Shown here piece after piece: positions 21,996 to 33,599 of a DNA stretch of 55,446 nt. Source of the DNA: Mucidula mucida (Eukaryota; Basidiomycota; Agaricomycetes; Agaricales; Physalacriaceae). Within the stretch, counting starts at the first letter, position 1. Each line of letters begins with the position of its first letter. A program made the position numbers and the translations under genes. The notes beneath the pieces were generated by a model that was not told the origin of the DNA, did no database searches, and saw nothing but the letters and a program-made list of their open reading frames with translations. The DNA is taken from NCBI GenBank assembly GCA_015501055.1, contig JADNYV010000235.1, forward strand, positions 1-55,446, read 5' to 3'.

Positions 21996-23782
21996 CTACT
22001 CCATCTCTGACCGAGCCGTAAATATCTGGAAAAACGCCTCATACTCATCCGATGTCATCAGCTCGTGGTGCTCCTCCGTCACCATAGAGTACGGTATCGG
22101 CTCTCCGTTCACTACAAAGAAAACCATCAACAAACCCATCCACAAGACAAAGCAAGAAAATCGTACCCATAACCAAAGGATCATCTACAACCATAGGCTG
22201 AGGAGCGTCACCGTTCACCACTCCGTTTGTAATCCCATGGCCAGTCCCGTTAGTCAACAGAGGCTGCGGTTCTTCCACCTTCGGCACCTTAAATCGCCCA
22301 GCACCCCCTTCATTCTCCTTCGACCGCGACCGCTTCCGATAATCATTCAACGAATCAAGATACTCCACCGACGGCTTGTGGTCCTCGTCGTCGTTCCCAA
22401 AGTCATCAAAATCAGAACTCCCTGGGGCGCTCATACCCGAAGGAGTAGCCTGAGCAGATACCGAAGCCGACGCCGCCAGGCTCGCATAATAGTGGTCATA
22501 ATCTAGCGTTGAAATGAGTTCAGAGAAACCCAAGGGCGGCGATGCACTCACATTCCGCTTCGTGATTAATAGTCGGCTTCACATCCTGCTCACCGGACTG
22601 ATGAGATCTTGGTGTCGGTCGGCCGCATGCCAATGACACCTAAACCCCGTAATATATCATCGTTACTCGTCGGCGGTTGAGCTGCAGCCTCAGCTCGGCA
22701 TTCTCTTTGATGCCCAAGGCAGTCAGGTCGCCAGTGATGGTACTCTTCAAATGCCAGGCAGGGAGCGCATTCTGCTGCCGCTTAACCTCGGCCTCCGCGT
22801 CCCGTTCCAGCTTTCTCGTCGCCTCGTCCTTATCGCTGGCGATGACGACCCCAATCCCATCGTCCTCTTTTTTGTTAGGATCTGAACCGGCAATTTTCAG
22901 TCCTGAGCCTGCTTGGGAAGCCTTTTGTTTTTCTGGATCGACTGCATTGGCTTGGACCCATCCAGCCACATCGAATCTGTAGGGCGCTTAGTGAAAAGCT
23001 TGAGATTGGATTGACCGGAACTGACGCCGGCAACACCATGCTTTCGCTCTTTTGCAGGCCTGCACGTATGAAGCGCATTTGGTGATTGAAGCGCTGCATT
23101 CGATCCTTGCCGCCTTGTAGAGCCTCTTCATCCTCGTTATCCACCACTTCGCCGTGACATATTTTGCAAACCATGGCTCCGCGCATGAAGTCCATTATCT
23201 GGTCCACGTCTAGAGGGGTGTACGTCTCTTTACATTGCACGCAGATATAGCCCTGGTTGTCCAGTTCCTATGTGGCAATGAATGGACAAGGTAGTTTACG
23301 ATAATGATGGCACATACATTTCGCAAAGTTGAGTCAATTTTGTATCTCATCCGTGCTATGCGCCATTTGACGACGTTGCAAAAGTGTTCATAGTCAATGT
23401 AGTAGTATTGTTTGCCAACGGCGCGTTGAGCGCCCTCTTTAAGCTCATTTTGCCGGTAACTAGAGTATATGTAAGGCCTTGCATCAAATCGACAGGGTAT
23501 AATGACGCACACTTTAACGAGCTTATCATTCGACAACACCGCCACGATCTTGTTGAGCTCCTTGGGCTGCAAGCCCATTCTGCTCGCCAGGTCATCGTCC
23601 TTGAGACTATCAAAGGTCACGCATCCCATAAACACTGAAAAGGGAGTGTGGTCGAGCAAAAATACTTACACGGCATGGCGGGAGAGCTGGTCCATGATGA
23701 TGATGTATTTTGCCTCGTAAAACGCGCGAGAGACGTGGAGGACGAGAAGACGGAGCACCTCCTGCTCCTCTTTAGTCGACAT
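21996..23782 (-). CDS. TFA1: TFIIE large subunit (alpha / Tfa1-like)
   Basis: The start MSTKEEQEVLRLLVLHVSRA is spliced (intron about 23603-23685) to LKDDDLASRMGLQPKELNKI, the winged-helix domain. It continues YRQNELKEGAQRAVGKQYYY and YEHFCNVVKWRIARMRYKID. Next is the zinc ribbon (CVQCKETYTPLDVDQIMDF, VCKICHGEVVDNE), then RMQRFNHQMRFI, LPAWHLKSTITGDLTALGI, the small SNDDILRGLGVIGM motif, and an acidic C-terminus ending EAFFQIFTARSEME. TFIIE recruits and regulates TFIIH at RNA polymerase II promoters. Two local frame breaks occur: one base missing near 22694 (GG to G), and a 4-bp tandem CCGA near 22619. They are only about 75 bp apart, in a gene that should be essential. Confidence 0.92.
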
Positions 23783-24419
23783 AAGTGTCCCTGGGCCGTC
23801 AATGGGCCGTGAAAAGAATGGAATGCGCTGCTTAATTCAGTCAAGCAGCATGTATGATGGTGGCGGGAGCGAAGAGTGAGTGTGACACATGTGACTACCG
23901 CCACAATGAAATACATTTGGTCTGTTCGCCAGAGCATTGTCCAATTGATGTTATGTAATATGAGGTACATAGATGCTATACAAGTCTATACAAGTACGCG
24001 AACCTATTTTAGACTGGCGGTAGATGCAGTAACTCGCCCTTTGGGCCACTCTGCATCTCTTGAAGATTCGGATTGATTATCGCGGTCAAGATGTTGGCAA
24101 AGAACCGAAGGAAACTATAGAATTGGTACGTGCAACTCAAAAATGTTGTCCTGTAAAATTTAGGTCAGATTGAAAGATCAAAGGTCAAGATCAGACTCGG
24201 TGTCACAATTTAAAGCATGCCCTCAACAAGGTTTATGCATGAAGACATTCGAGAGAATTTTGTGGTAGTGTCTAACGAAAAAAGTATGATGCTCACCTAG
24301 TCCGAAGAAACCTGAATATACTCGGGCCCATTGCGGGTGGAAGAGTGAAAACACTATCGTCGGAACGGACTGATCAACATTTTGCGAACAGGTTCAACGA
24401 TTCTGCGCGAAAAGGCTGG
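23783..24419. other. Intergenic region upstream of the TFIIE gene
   Basis: AT-richer than its surroundings, and likely to hold the promoter of the TFIIE gene and the 3' end of the FAM210-like gene. No further coding or RNA feature is recognised. Confidence 0.4.
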
Positions 24420-24529
24420 TGACAGATATAAGGAGAGTCCGACGCGAACGGGTAGCAGTGCCTAACGTGGCGTGTCAACTAAACCAATGTTATTCTGCAA
24501 CTCGATGCCCACCTTGGTCGCGCCGTAAG

Positions 24530-24889
24530 CTACAACAAAATTGCAATATCTCCCGCGATGTTCAGACGCTGGATAGTTGTCCCCTTCTCATATCCAAACA
24601 GCTCATAGCGCCTGCCGATGCGCTCTGCCTTTTGCTCACCCTCCTCCATCCACGATTTCATCTTGTCCTGCATCCAGCCCGTAGATTCACTGTCCGCCAC
24701 ATAGCTGACCACTCGTTCTCCTACACCAAGTGTCCTAGCCGCATAGAAGCCGGCAAAGAGAGGCGCAATCGCCGTAATCTCATGTAGGATACCAAAAGAA
24801 AGCACAAGCGACGGCAGAGGAGTGCCCGTCCGCGTGGATATAGCCTGCAACGCGCTCTTGTACGCCGCAAAGCGGGGGGAGGAGGACAT
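24530..24889 (-). CDS. FAM210/DUF1279-like mitochondrial membrane protein
   Basis: The product starts MSSSPRFAAYKSALQAIST (an in-frame upstream ATG at 24955 would add 22 residues). It has a conserved hydrophobic segment LVLSFGILHEITAIAPLFAG, then FYAARTLGVGERVV and a charged linker (KMKSWMEEGEQKAERIGRRY). This order (basic N-terminus, two-helix DUF1279 core, charged tail) fits fungal FAM210-type inner-membrane proteins. The last exon is uncertain: a frame continues to 24530, but a splice into YGATKVGIELQ further left would restore a second membrane segment. The gene is head-to-head with the next one. Confidence 0.6.
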   Translation of the reverse strand: MSSSPRFAAYKSALQAISTRTGTPLPSLVLSFGILHEITAIAPLFAGFYAARTLGVGERVVSYVADSESTGWMQDKMKSWMEEGEQKAERIGRRYELFGYEKGTTIQRLNIAGDIAILL

Positions 24890-24953
24890 CAAGGGGCGGT
24901 TTGCGGGCCGGAATATCCCGATGAAATGGAGAGGATTCGCACGGTCTCTTTCC

Positions 24954-26553
24954 ATGCTTCGTTCTCAGTGGGCCCGACGCGAGGCCGCCGTCGTATGGCG
25001 CCGATGCATGATGACCGACGCGCAGGAGTACGACATTGGGCCTGCATTCAGACGGCCGCCCAGTGTGCAGGACAAGACCATTTCTCGCCAGGCAACATAC
25101 CAGGAGCATGACTTGACCATGGAACCCAGCAGGTACACTGCTACCGTCAAGACCTGGCGCCTCATCAGCGGAATGACCGAAGCTCTTGCCGTCGTGCGCT
25201 ATATCGAGCAGCATTATGGCGAAGTGCACGAGTTCAAGTTCCAAAAGGTGTGTTGACCAAAGCTTCCGAAATTTTTTACTGAGCGTGTTTGTATAGGACT
25301 GTGAAATGCCATGCATGTAACGACTCAGATGTCGTTGACTTTTAAACAGCGTCATTCACTGGAACTCATAGGGAAGGGTGCGATCGTCAAAGTACCCTCC
25401 GCACCACTGTCCATTTCCCACCTCCCATTTGCTTAGTCTTGCAGACGTACAATCCGCTGTCACATTTGCAGATACATTCCCGTCTTCTGACTCGGCTGCC
25501 AGCCCACCCGACAATTTATTCGACGGTGTGATTACACGTCCTGGCCAACCTGAGGACAATTTCTTGGAATTCAGTATTACACCAAGTACGACTCTCCCCT
25601 TGCCTTCCTACTCGTGTTCTCACAACCTCTAGATGCCCCTCGCACTCTTCGCACAACAGTCAAACGCAACGTGGCCCCAGTCATCTCGGCCATTCATGCC
25701 TGGAATGGATTCGGGTCTAAAGAGAACCAAGACCAAGCCATGGAGCTGGCGCGCATGAGATGGGCAAGGTTTTCGTCCCGGGGGCCTGTCGGATCGGCGA
25801 TGATGCCACGCACGACCAGTGTTGTGGGTGAGGATGAGATGGATAGTCATAGTCCTTCGCAGGTTCCGCCACAGTCTGAGCTACCGCCTCCGCTTGCGTA
25901 TGGGGAGTACAGACGTCCTACTGGGGTTCGGACTAGGAGGTCTCCGAGGGTGGAGGCAGCGCCGCCCGCGGTCGAAGAAGAGAAAGTCGCGTCTGAACCT
26001 CAACGGAATCAGTCGAATCTACGCTTAACACGGAACCAGTCGCGTTTACGCCTAACACGGCAACAATCGAATCAACGCAAGCAGTCGCGTCGACGTCTGA
26101 ATCGGAAACAGTCACGTCTGCGCCTACATCAGAACCAGTCGCTGCCACGCCTGAAGTGGAAACAACGCTGCCTCAAGTTGATGACGCTGCCATGCTTGCG
26201 TCACCTCCAATTTCCAAAGCTGCTCCTCCAAAACCAAGGTCATCCGCTGCTGCGCCACCGCGACCACGCCGCTCTCCTCACATCGACGCTGCGAAAGCGC
26301 AGGAGAAATCTGTGCTGACGATGATCAGGAAGAAGGAGGCGAGGGGTATGGATACGAGGAACGCGAAACCGCAAACGGCGAAAGCCCCGAAAAAGGCCAC
26401 ACCGGACGTGTTGGTGAAGGCTAGGCAGGAGCAGAAACAGTCACAGCAAAAGCAAAACAAAGGCAGCCACAGAAGCAGCAGGCTGGCGCTCAGGATCAGA
26501 CTTTGGTGACCAAGTTGAAGAGCTCGTTGTTTGGTAATTGGTTCAGTAAGTAG
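24954..26553 (+). CDS. Conserved-looking hypothetical protein, Ala/Pro/Lys-rich C-terminus
   Basis: The first exon begins MLRSQWARREAAVVWRRCMM (or MKWRGFARS at 24921) and includes MTEALAVVRYIEQHYGEVHE. Later exons hold VQSAVTFADTFPSSDSAASP, TTVKRNVAPVISAIHAWNGF and AMELARMRWARFSSRG. A low-complexity tail with TES/TPE repeats, KAAPPKPRSSAAAPPRPRR and DQTLVTKLKSSLFGNWFSK ends at 26553. Two single-base run contractions (near 25996 and 26460) must be assumed to join the tail. The splicing between 25253 and 25450 is not fully resolved. I do not recognise the family. A basic N-terminus and pairing with a mitochondrial-type gene hint at an organellar role, which is only inference. Confidence 0.5.
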
Positions 26554-27082
26554 GATAGAGCTCATATAATTTATTTAACTACCTTGCTGCGATTACAAGT
26601 TTAGTACTGAGATGTCACGGGTACTTCTTCTAGCTCGCGGTGAAACGCAAGCCGGATGGCTTGAACGGCAGCGTGTACAAACACAATGTCCAATTGTACG
26701 CCACCCATTGTGAACGAGGTGCATTGTGACTCCAAGGGACAGGAACAGAATGATGTACAAACTCCACACTGTCCTAGGCCCTTGCCAATCCTGATTAACA
26801 GGCTCGCTTGAGATGGTTTAGATAGACGAGTAGCTACTAAGAATTGCTTAATGCGAGTTGGGTGGACGTTGCTAACCCTGTAACAATAAAGACCGGCCGG
26901 AAGTGACGGCATGTGAACGAGCCACACCAGTGCCTTTCGCCCATTCGGTCACTTTTTCTTGTCGACCACCTCGTTCATTCCCTTTCTCCGTTTACGATTT
27001 CTTCTCGCTGACCTCGCCGACGTCGCGGCCTCACTCTCCTGACGACGGCATTCATACCTATTGACCCAGTGATACCACCACA
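26554..27082. other. Promoter region of the OSCA/CSC1-like channel gene
   Basis: No convincing gene. C/T-rich tracts (for example TTTCTTGTCGACCACC, CCCTTTCTCC near 26950-27010) precede the ATG at 27083, as in many basidiomycete core promoters. A minus-strand frame at 26601-26927 has no recognisable content. Confidence 0.45.
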
Positions 27083-30000
27083 ATGTCCGGCCTCGATGAA
27101 GCTGGAAACCTGATCAACGCCAACTCCCGGACGCTGGCGCCCGGCGCAGTTGGATCGCAGGTCGTGTTGATGAGCGTTGTCTCTGTCGGTATCTCGTTTG
27201 CCCCGCCGTGCCGCTCACTGACTTGCCGCCTCAGGTCGCAACAATACTTGCATTCAATCTTTTACGTCCCAACAACAAGGCTCGTGTTGCCTGCAGGTTA
27301 TAATATCATTTAATTAACACGTCCTAGATAATCTACGAGCCAAAGGTCAAGTACCACGTCGGTAGCAAACCCCCGCCACGCATCGACAACTCTCTATGTG
27401 GTTGGCTCCCTCCCCTTCTCCACACAAAGGAGCCCGAGCTTCTCGACAAGATTGGCCTGGACGCCGTCACTTTCTCCGTTTCCTGCGTCTCCTCCGTTGG
27501 CTCTTCACCGGCATCACCATTCTGACATGCGGCATCCTCATCCCCATCAACGTCATTTACAACCTCAGAAAGGTCGACAAGGCCGACCGCGACATTCTTA
27601 GCATGCTCACCATCCGCGACGTCTCTGGCACTTGGCTATTCGCACATGTCGCCGTGTCATACCTCATAACCTTTCTTATTATCGGCGTCGTGCACATTCA
27701 TTGGTCTAAAATGGTACAGCTTCGGCACAACTGGTTCCGGTCCCCAGAGTACCTCCAGTCCTTCTATGCTCGCACGCTTACGGTTCTACACGTCGACAAA
27801 CGGTACCAGACTGACCAGGGCATCAAGGAGATCTTTGATTCCGTGCGCGTTCCGTATCCTACTACCAGCGTTCACATCGGTCGTCGGGTCGGACAGCTGC
27901 CTGAGCTCATTGAATACCACAACAATAATGTTAGAGAGCTCGAGACGCACCTCGTCAAGTACCTGAAGGGAGGAAAAATTGGCAGGAAACGTCCCACCAT
28001 TCGTAACGGTGGCTTCTGCGGATGTGGTGGACAGAAAGTGGATGCTATTGATTTCTTCACGTACGCGTTTATCATGGCGTAGTGGTCTCAACTAATGCCT
28101 TTCAATGCAGCAATCGCCTCAAGAGGTCTGAAGCCGCAATCGACAACTACCGTCGCGAGATCGATACCCGCAAGGCAGAGAACTATGGTTTCGCTAGTAT
28201 GGCTGCTGTTCCGTATGCGCACATAGTTGCCAAGATTCTTGCGGGAAAACACCCCAAGCGTACCACGATCTCATTGGCACCGAATCCTAAAGACATCGTA
28301 CGACTTCTACCTCTAGCTCTCCCAGTCGCCCCGCTAACACCGCCATAGATCTGGGAGAATATGAACAAAGATGATGGGGAGATTGCCCGAAAGAAGATGA
28401 CGGGTTCCTGTTACTCGCCGCGGTCTGCTTCTTCAATACCGTCCCGTTGTTCATCATCTCCATTTTGGCCAACTTGTCAACTGTGCGTGATTCTTTCATC
28501 TATTGTTATACTCTGACTGAAAACTTTTAGTTAACTGCATATGTTGACTTCTTGGACGAATGGAACACTTCTTCCCCACAGACATTCTCCATTATTTCTG
28601 GTATCTTGCCGCCTGCAGTCTCGGCTATCTTTGGTTTCTTCCTACCGATCATTATGCGCTGGCTTTCACAGTACATGGGTGCTTTGACGCATTCGCGATT
28701 GGACCGGGCTGTTGTCGCCAGATACTTTGCCTTCCTGATCATTTCCCAGTTGATCATCTTCACGCTGATTGGTGTTATCTTTAGTATGTTGACCTGCCTC
28801 ATTTCTGTGGATGGTCGCTGAGTGCTTTTCTGTAGACTCAGTTACACAGATAATTGGATCTGTTGGCAAGAAGAGCTTCAAAGAGATCTTGGACAACCTT
28901 CACAGTAAGATGTGTTCGGATTTGCGTGAAGGCTTACTGACATTCTCCTAGCGCTGCCTGATACGATTAATAGCACATACATCAATCAGTCTTCCTACTG
29001 GCTCACGTTCTTCCCGCTTCGTGGATTCTTGGCCGTCTTCGATTTGGCTCAGATTATCAATCTGCTTTGGTTATCTTTCAAGACTCGGTATGAACACTTC
29101 CTACATAATTGATTGATCATTGCTGACATTCATTGTGCTAGTGTCTTTGGTCGTAGTCCTCGAGACATTAGAGAATGGACGCAACCGCCCGAATTCCAGT
29201 ATGCTGTATACTAGTGAGTGTTGTAATACTCAGACTCCTTTCAAGCTGACCCTTCATTTCTAGTGGTAATACTGTATGTCAAGTTTGTTATCCTCTCCAT
29301 GAAAACAGACTAACATTACTTGCAGTTACTCATGGTCGCTGTTGCGCTGGTGTTCGCGCCTCTTGCCCCTCTCGTGGCTCTCGCTGCATGCATCGTGTTC
29401 TGGATGAGTTCATTCGTGTACAAGTATCAACTCATGTTCGTATTCATCAGCAAGGTCGAGAGTGGTGGAGTATGTGGTGGAGTTCTTCTATCATTCTCTA
29501 CGCTAAACACTTTTGCAGCGGTTATGGAATGTCGTCATTAATCGACTCCTCTTCTGTGTTGTCTTGATGCAGTCTCTTCTCGTCCTCAGTAAGTTATTGA
29601 TTTGCATCGGGGACAACTTTTGACGTTTGTAGCGATTGGCCTTCAATATGGCTGGAGCACTTTGCAGTGGCTGTGGACCGTTCCTCCGATCTTCATTGTC
29701 GCCGCATACAAATTCTACAGTGTGCGTGCCTTTGAAAACAAGTTCAAATACTACACCCCGACGGAGGACGAGCTTCGCACTGCCAAAGTTTATTCCGAGC
29801 GCGCTGATAACAAGGGCAACCGGCTTGAGAAGCGATTTGGACACCCTGCTTTGAATGCGGATCTATTCACGCCGATGCTGCATGCTAACATGATGCCTCT
29901 ACTCAGCCAAGTCTATGGCGGTACTATCGGCAAGGAACAGACCAAGCTCGATGAGTACGGCGGACAGAAGATGGATGCTCAGATCGTTGGTGGTGGTATT

Positions 30001-30858
30001 AGGATCGCCGCGATCAACCAGGTATGTCAACAAGCGTTCGTTACTATGATACTCTCAACTCCTTTACAGGCCGACCTTGAATACGATCCTGTCATGTATC
30101 AACGTGACCGTGGTGAGCTGGATTGGGATGCCCGGTCGATGGCCTCGACAATCATGGACGGTCCTTCCACACTACAACATGCGCCTTCGCAGTTCTATGC
30201 TAGCAGTACGACGCTGCTCAACGGTTACGACCGTGATCGGTATTTGGCTGGCGGTCCCGGTAGCATCGCGTCACATCCTTCTGAAAATTACGAGCTGACG
30301 ACGATGGATTCACCCCGGGAGCCGTTACTAAGTGCGGCGTCGCAGGGGTTGTATCAGCAACAAGGCGCCGCATCATCACAGTCGCTCATGCAGACACCGC
30401 CAATGATGTACCACGACGGAGGAGTGCGGGAAGCACCCGTGCACCGCCCGCAGCTCTCGCAGTCGTCATCGACTTTCCTGGGTGGTGTGCCGATGCATCC
30501 CAATAGTAATCCGCCGAGTCGCTCCGGTTCTCCGTATATGGAGCGCTCGCAGAGTCCGCAAGTACATATGCCGCCTCAGCGCCAGGGGAGCTACGATCCC
30601 CGGGGCCAGAGCCCGTACATGGAGCGGTCGCAAAGCCCGCAGGTGCACATGCCGCCTCAACGTCAAGGGAGCTTCGATCCCCGGAGTCAGAGCCCGTACA
30701 TGGAGAGAAACGCGAGCAGTTTTGATCCGCGGTCTGCGAGCCCGCGGCCGCCGCCGGGCTACACTCAAGGACAGCATGGACAGTATCCTTCGCAACAGCA
30801 ACAACACTCGCGAGAGGGTAGCGGCAACCTCGCTGGACGCGGTGCATTCAGATCATAG
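27083..30858 (+). CDS. OSCA/CSC1/TMEM63-type (DUF221) calcium-permeable channel
   Basis: The start MSGLDEAGNLINANSRTLAP is followed by a first membrane helix (VATILAFNLLRP), IIYEPKVKYHVG, the N-terminal TM region (LFTGITILTCGILIPINVIY, LFAHVAVSYLITFLIIGVVH), and the cytosolic RRM-like DUF4463 part. The 7TM core follows, with FFNTVPLFIISILANLS, ISGILPPAVSAIFGFFLPII, NQSSYWLTFFPLRGFLAVFD and LLMVAVALVFAPLAPLVALA. The long Gln/Pro/Ser-rich cytosolic tail contains two and a half copies of a ~27-residue SPYMERSQSPQVHMPP repeat (30530-30720). Family members are mechanically or osmotically gated channels in plasma membrane or ER. About a dozen short introns are present. Two run contractions (near 27475 and 28403) break frame. 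Confidence 0.9.
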
Positions 30859-31231
30859 TAGGTACGACTCGACGGACCATTTCATCTCACAATCCTCGAT
30901 TACATGCAGACTCTTTTATGTGGGGTTTCCGCTCTTGGTATTTGTGGTGATATATATAAGTTTCTGGATATATGGACCCTGTAAACCACAAAGTACCCTA
31001 TCATTTAGAGTTGTAATTCGGACTGTACGCTAGGCACTTTAATTCCCACTTATGCACACCAATCTTGGACATTCTGACGTTCTTTCTTTTCTCATGATAA
31101 CATTTCCGGAATATACATCATTTCGAATGAAGCTTCGTTCTCAGTTTAGATCGATAGCGGGTGAAAGGTTACAAATATCGGAGCATGGTAAATAGTATGT
31201 GGCGCGGTATAAAGAACCAATCTACACTCTT

Positions 31232-33335
31232 CTACAACTTCGGCTTCGACACCTTCAGCTGCGCACCCCGCAGACTCTCGTCTACACAGTAAAGTGAGTT
31301 TGAGCTGCAAAAATAGCAATAATGAGCACTCACAATTCGACACGTATAATCTATCGTCGGGAACAGAAACTATGTGCGAGCTGAGGTTGGACGTATCCAC
31401 CATCTCTGGCACAACGTTCTTTAGTGTCGGCGCACCAAGGAGCCGGAGGTTCATCTCAAACTCGTCCTGTTCCAAGATTGAGTATCCTTTTCGTCGTCCA
31501 TGTAGAGAAACACTGACATGTAATATCTGCAGCGCCTTATCCACACCCTCCTGCCCATACGCCGAGTACGCGTATATGAACGGCCGCCGATACCAACAGC
31601 CGTCGCGCCCAACGCCACAGCCTTCAGCACGTCCGTCGCCCGCCGTACCCCGCCGTCGATGAAGAGCTGGAACTTCTCATTCGGGAACGTCAAGTTGCGC
31701 TTCTTCGATAGGTTCTCAACGACTTCGGCGAGGATTTCGATACCGGAGCGGGAAAAGTCGAGCTGTCGGCCACCATGGTTCGAGAGAACCACGCCGGCGA
31801 GCCCGTGGTCATACGCTTCCATGGCGTCTTCCCAGCATTGCACTCCTTTCAATATAAGGGGCACTGGTTCCGAAATGAGCAATGTGATGTGAACGGGAAG
31901 ACGTTACGCACTTGAAGTGATGCTCTTGAACCATTTGAGATCATTCCAATTGAGACCGGGGTCAATGAACGACTTGACGGAACGTCAGCACGGTTTAGCG
32001 GACCAATAAGTATAGAGTACATACGCTGATGGCTCTGGCCGCGCCTTGGGATCGATCAACACCAGACGCACCCGCTTTGCTAACCTCGGATGGATCCTCC
32101 GCCTCGAATTTCATGCGCATATCCTTCTCCCTGCGCCCGAGCTGAGGTGCGTCAACCGTAATGAACAGTCCTTTGATACCCCGCTTCTCAGCATGCTGCA
32201 AAATACGCTTCGTGATCTCCCGGTCCTTGTTCACGTACAGCTGGAAGAACTGCACTTGTCCAGGTTGCGCAGCGTCCATGATCTGATCGAATGAACATGA
32301 AGCCAGAGTTGGAATCTATAGAGGATAGGTTGCCGAGCAGTAATAGGATAGCGCTTACCATCTGTATGATACCATGTTTAGCAGCGGCACGCGTTAAATT
32401 GAGTTCGCCATCAGGATGACCTAGTTTACCCAAAGCGGTGGCGGTCTGGCCTAGTTGTGAGTACATGGTATACCAGGTAGAGCCAAAGACATACAATGTA
32501 TACGGGCATGCTGGACTTGTGGCCGAGGACAGTGGTGGACCAATCAACATTCGTAACGTCTCTTAGCACTCGAGGGCGGAACCATATCCTGAAGAAGATG
32601 GATGAGAGTTGGGATATATTTCCAGATGGATGTATTACCGATGATATGCAGCATGATTTTCGCGATGCGTTATTTCATCGTCTGCAGCAGAGGAGTAGTA
32701 CGCCCACGCCTTGTCGGGCATAACAAGTCGCGCCACATGTTCAAAGTCGTGCAAATTGAGGACTTCGTCGAGTGAAGGTCTGTTCGACACGCGTTCCAGT
32801 CGTGCCTTCTCTTCGTCGGTTATCTTGATTTCAACTTTTTCGACAGTGTCCATTTGCGCGACGCCCAAGCTGCAAAGAGATAAGCGATTCTTCTGGGCAG
32901 GTTTATTGAACGCGCGCACTGTTTCTCTGGAGGTAGATTTGTGGTAATAGCATCCGGCAGATGGATGGGATCATATTCCGCACTATTCATTGGATAAGTG
33001 AACAGTTATCACTTATGTTGACAACACTCACGTAGCATCCTTGCCCGCATACTTCAAAATGATCTTGCTACCGCCTATGTGAACGTTGAGTTCAACCGCA
33101 ACGCGTTTACATGCACACTAACCAGGATGATCTGAATAGTTGTTAGCCAAGTACTAATTTAATTAAGCTCGACCACATACCGTCTAAAAAGTCGGTGACA
33201 TCGTAAACTTTACCTGTTCAAAGTTAAAGTCAAGGTTGAAAGCGAGTGCATAAGCAACGAACCATGAACGATGATCCAGCAGCTCTGCCGTGTATTGTGC
33301 AGAGCGACTTCCTTGCCTGATATCGTTTGAGACAT
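31232..33335 (-). CDS. CYB2: Flavocytochrome b2-type L-lactate dehydrogenase (cytochrome b5 + FMN domain)
   Basis: [15 protein letters not shown] begins directly with the cytochrome b5-like heme domain: [11 protein letters not shown], spliced to [14 protein letters not shown], whose HPGG histidine is a heme ligand. The hydroxy-acid dehydrogenase domain follows: [88 protein letters not shown] (catalytic histidine), [20 protein letters not shown] and a C-terminal [13 protein letters not shown] ending at 31232. It oxidises L-lactate to pyruvate and passes electrons via heme to cytochrome c. No mitochondrial presequence precedes the heme domain, so a cytosolic form is possible. At least ten introns; one run contraction near 31586. 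Confidence 0.92.
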
Positions 33336-33599
33336 GATGAGGGGAGTAAGGACAGGTGTGGAGATGTGTGGGGAATCAGCCAGTCAAATAGGCCCGATGG
33401 CTGCCCGTTCTAAATCACCGTCACCGGTCCGGATACCGGAAGAACATGCCTTTCAAACTCTTGAGTAGTGTTCACGCGTTCATGTTCCAAGCATGGATCT
33501 ATGGAGCCTCCTATAACATATCTCTGATGCGTATATTATAGTGGTTGTGTACAGATAAATCCAAGAATAACAGCATGCATACTTGATTCCCTCCGGCGT

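Noticed and set aside
25819..26148. Minus-strand frame with Val/Asp/Ser repeats and a second plus-strand frame
   Set aside because: Shadows of the repetitive TES/TPE tail of the plus-strand gene; codon pattern and conserved ends support the plus strand.
26601..26927. 108-codon minus-strand frame before the channel gene
   Set aside because: No recognisable content, lies in the promoter region and would overlap nothing conserved.
30386..30847. Long minus-strand frame opposite the channel's C-terminal tail
   Set aside because: Antisense of the Pro/Ser/Gln-rich repeat region; open only because of composition.
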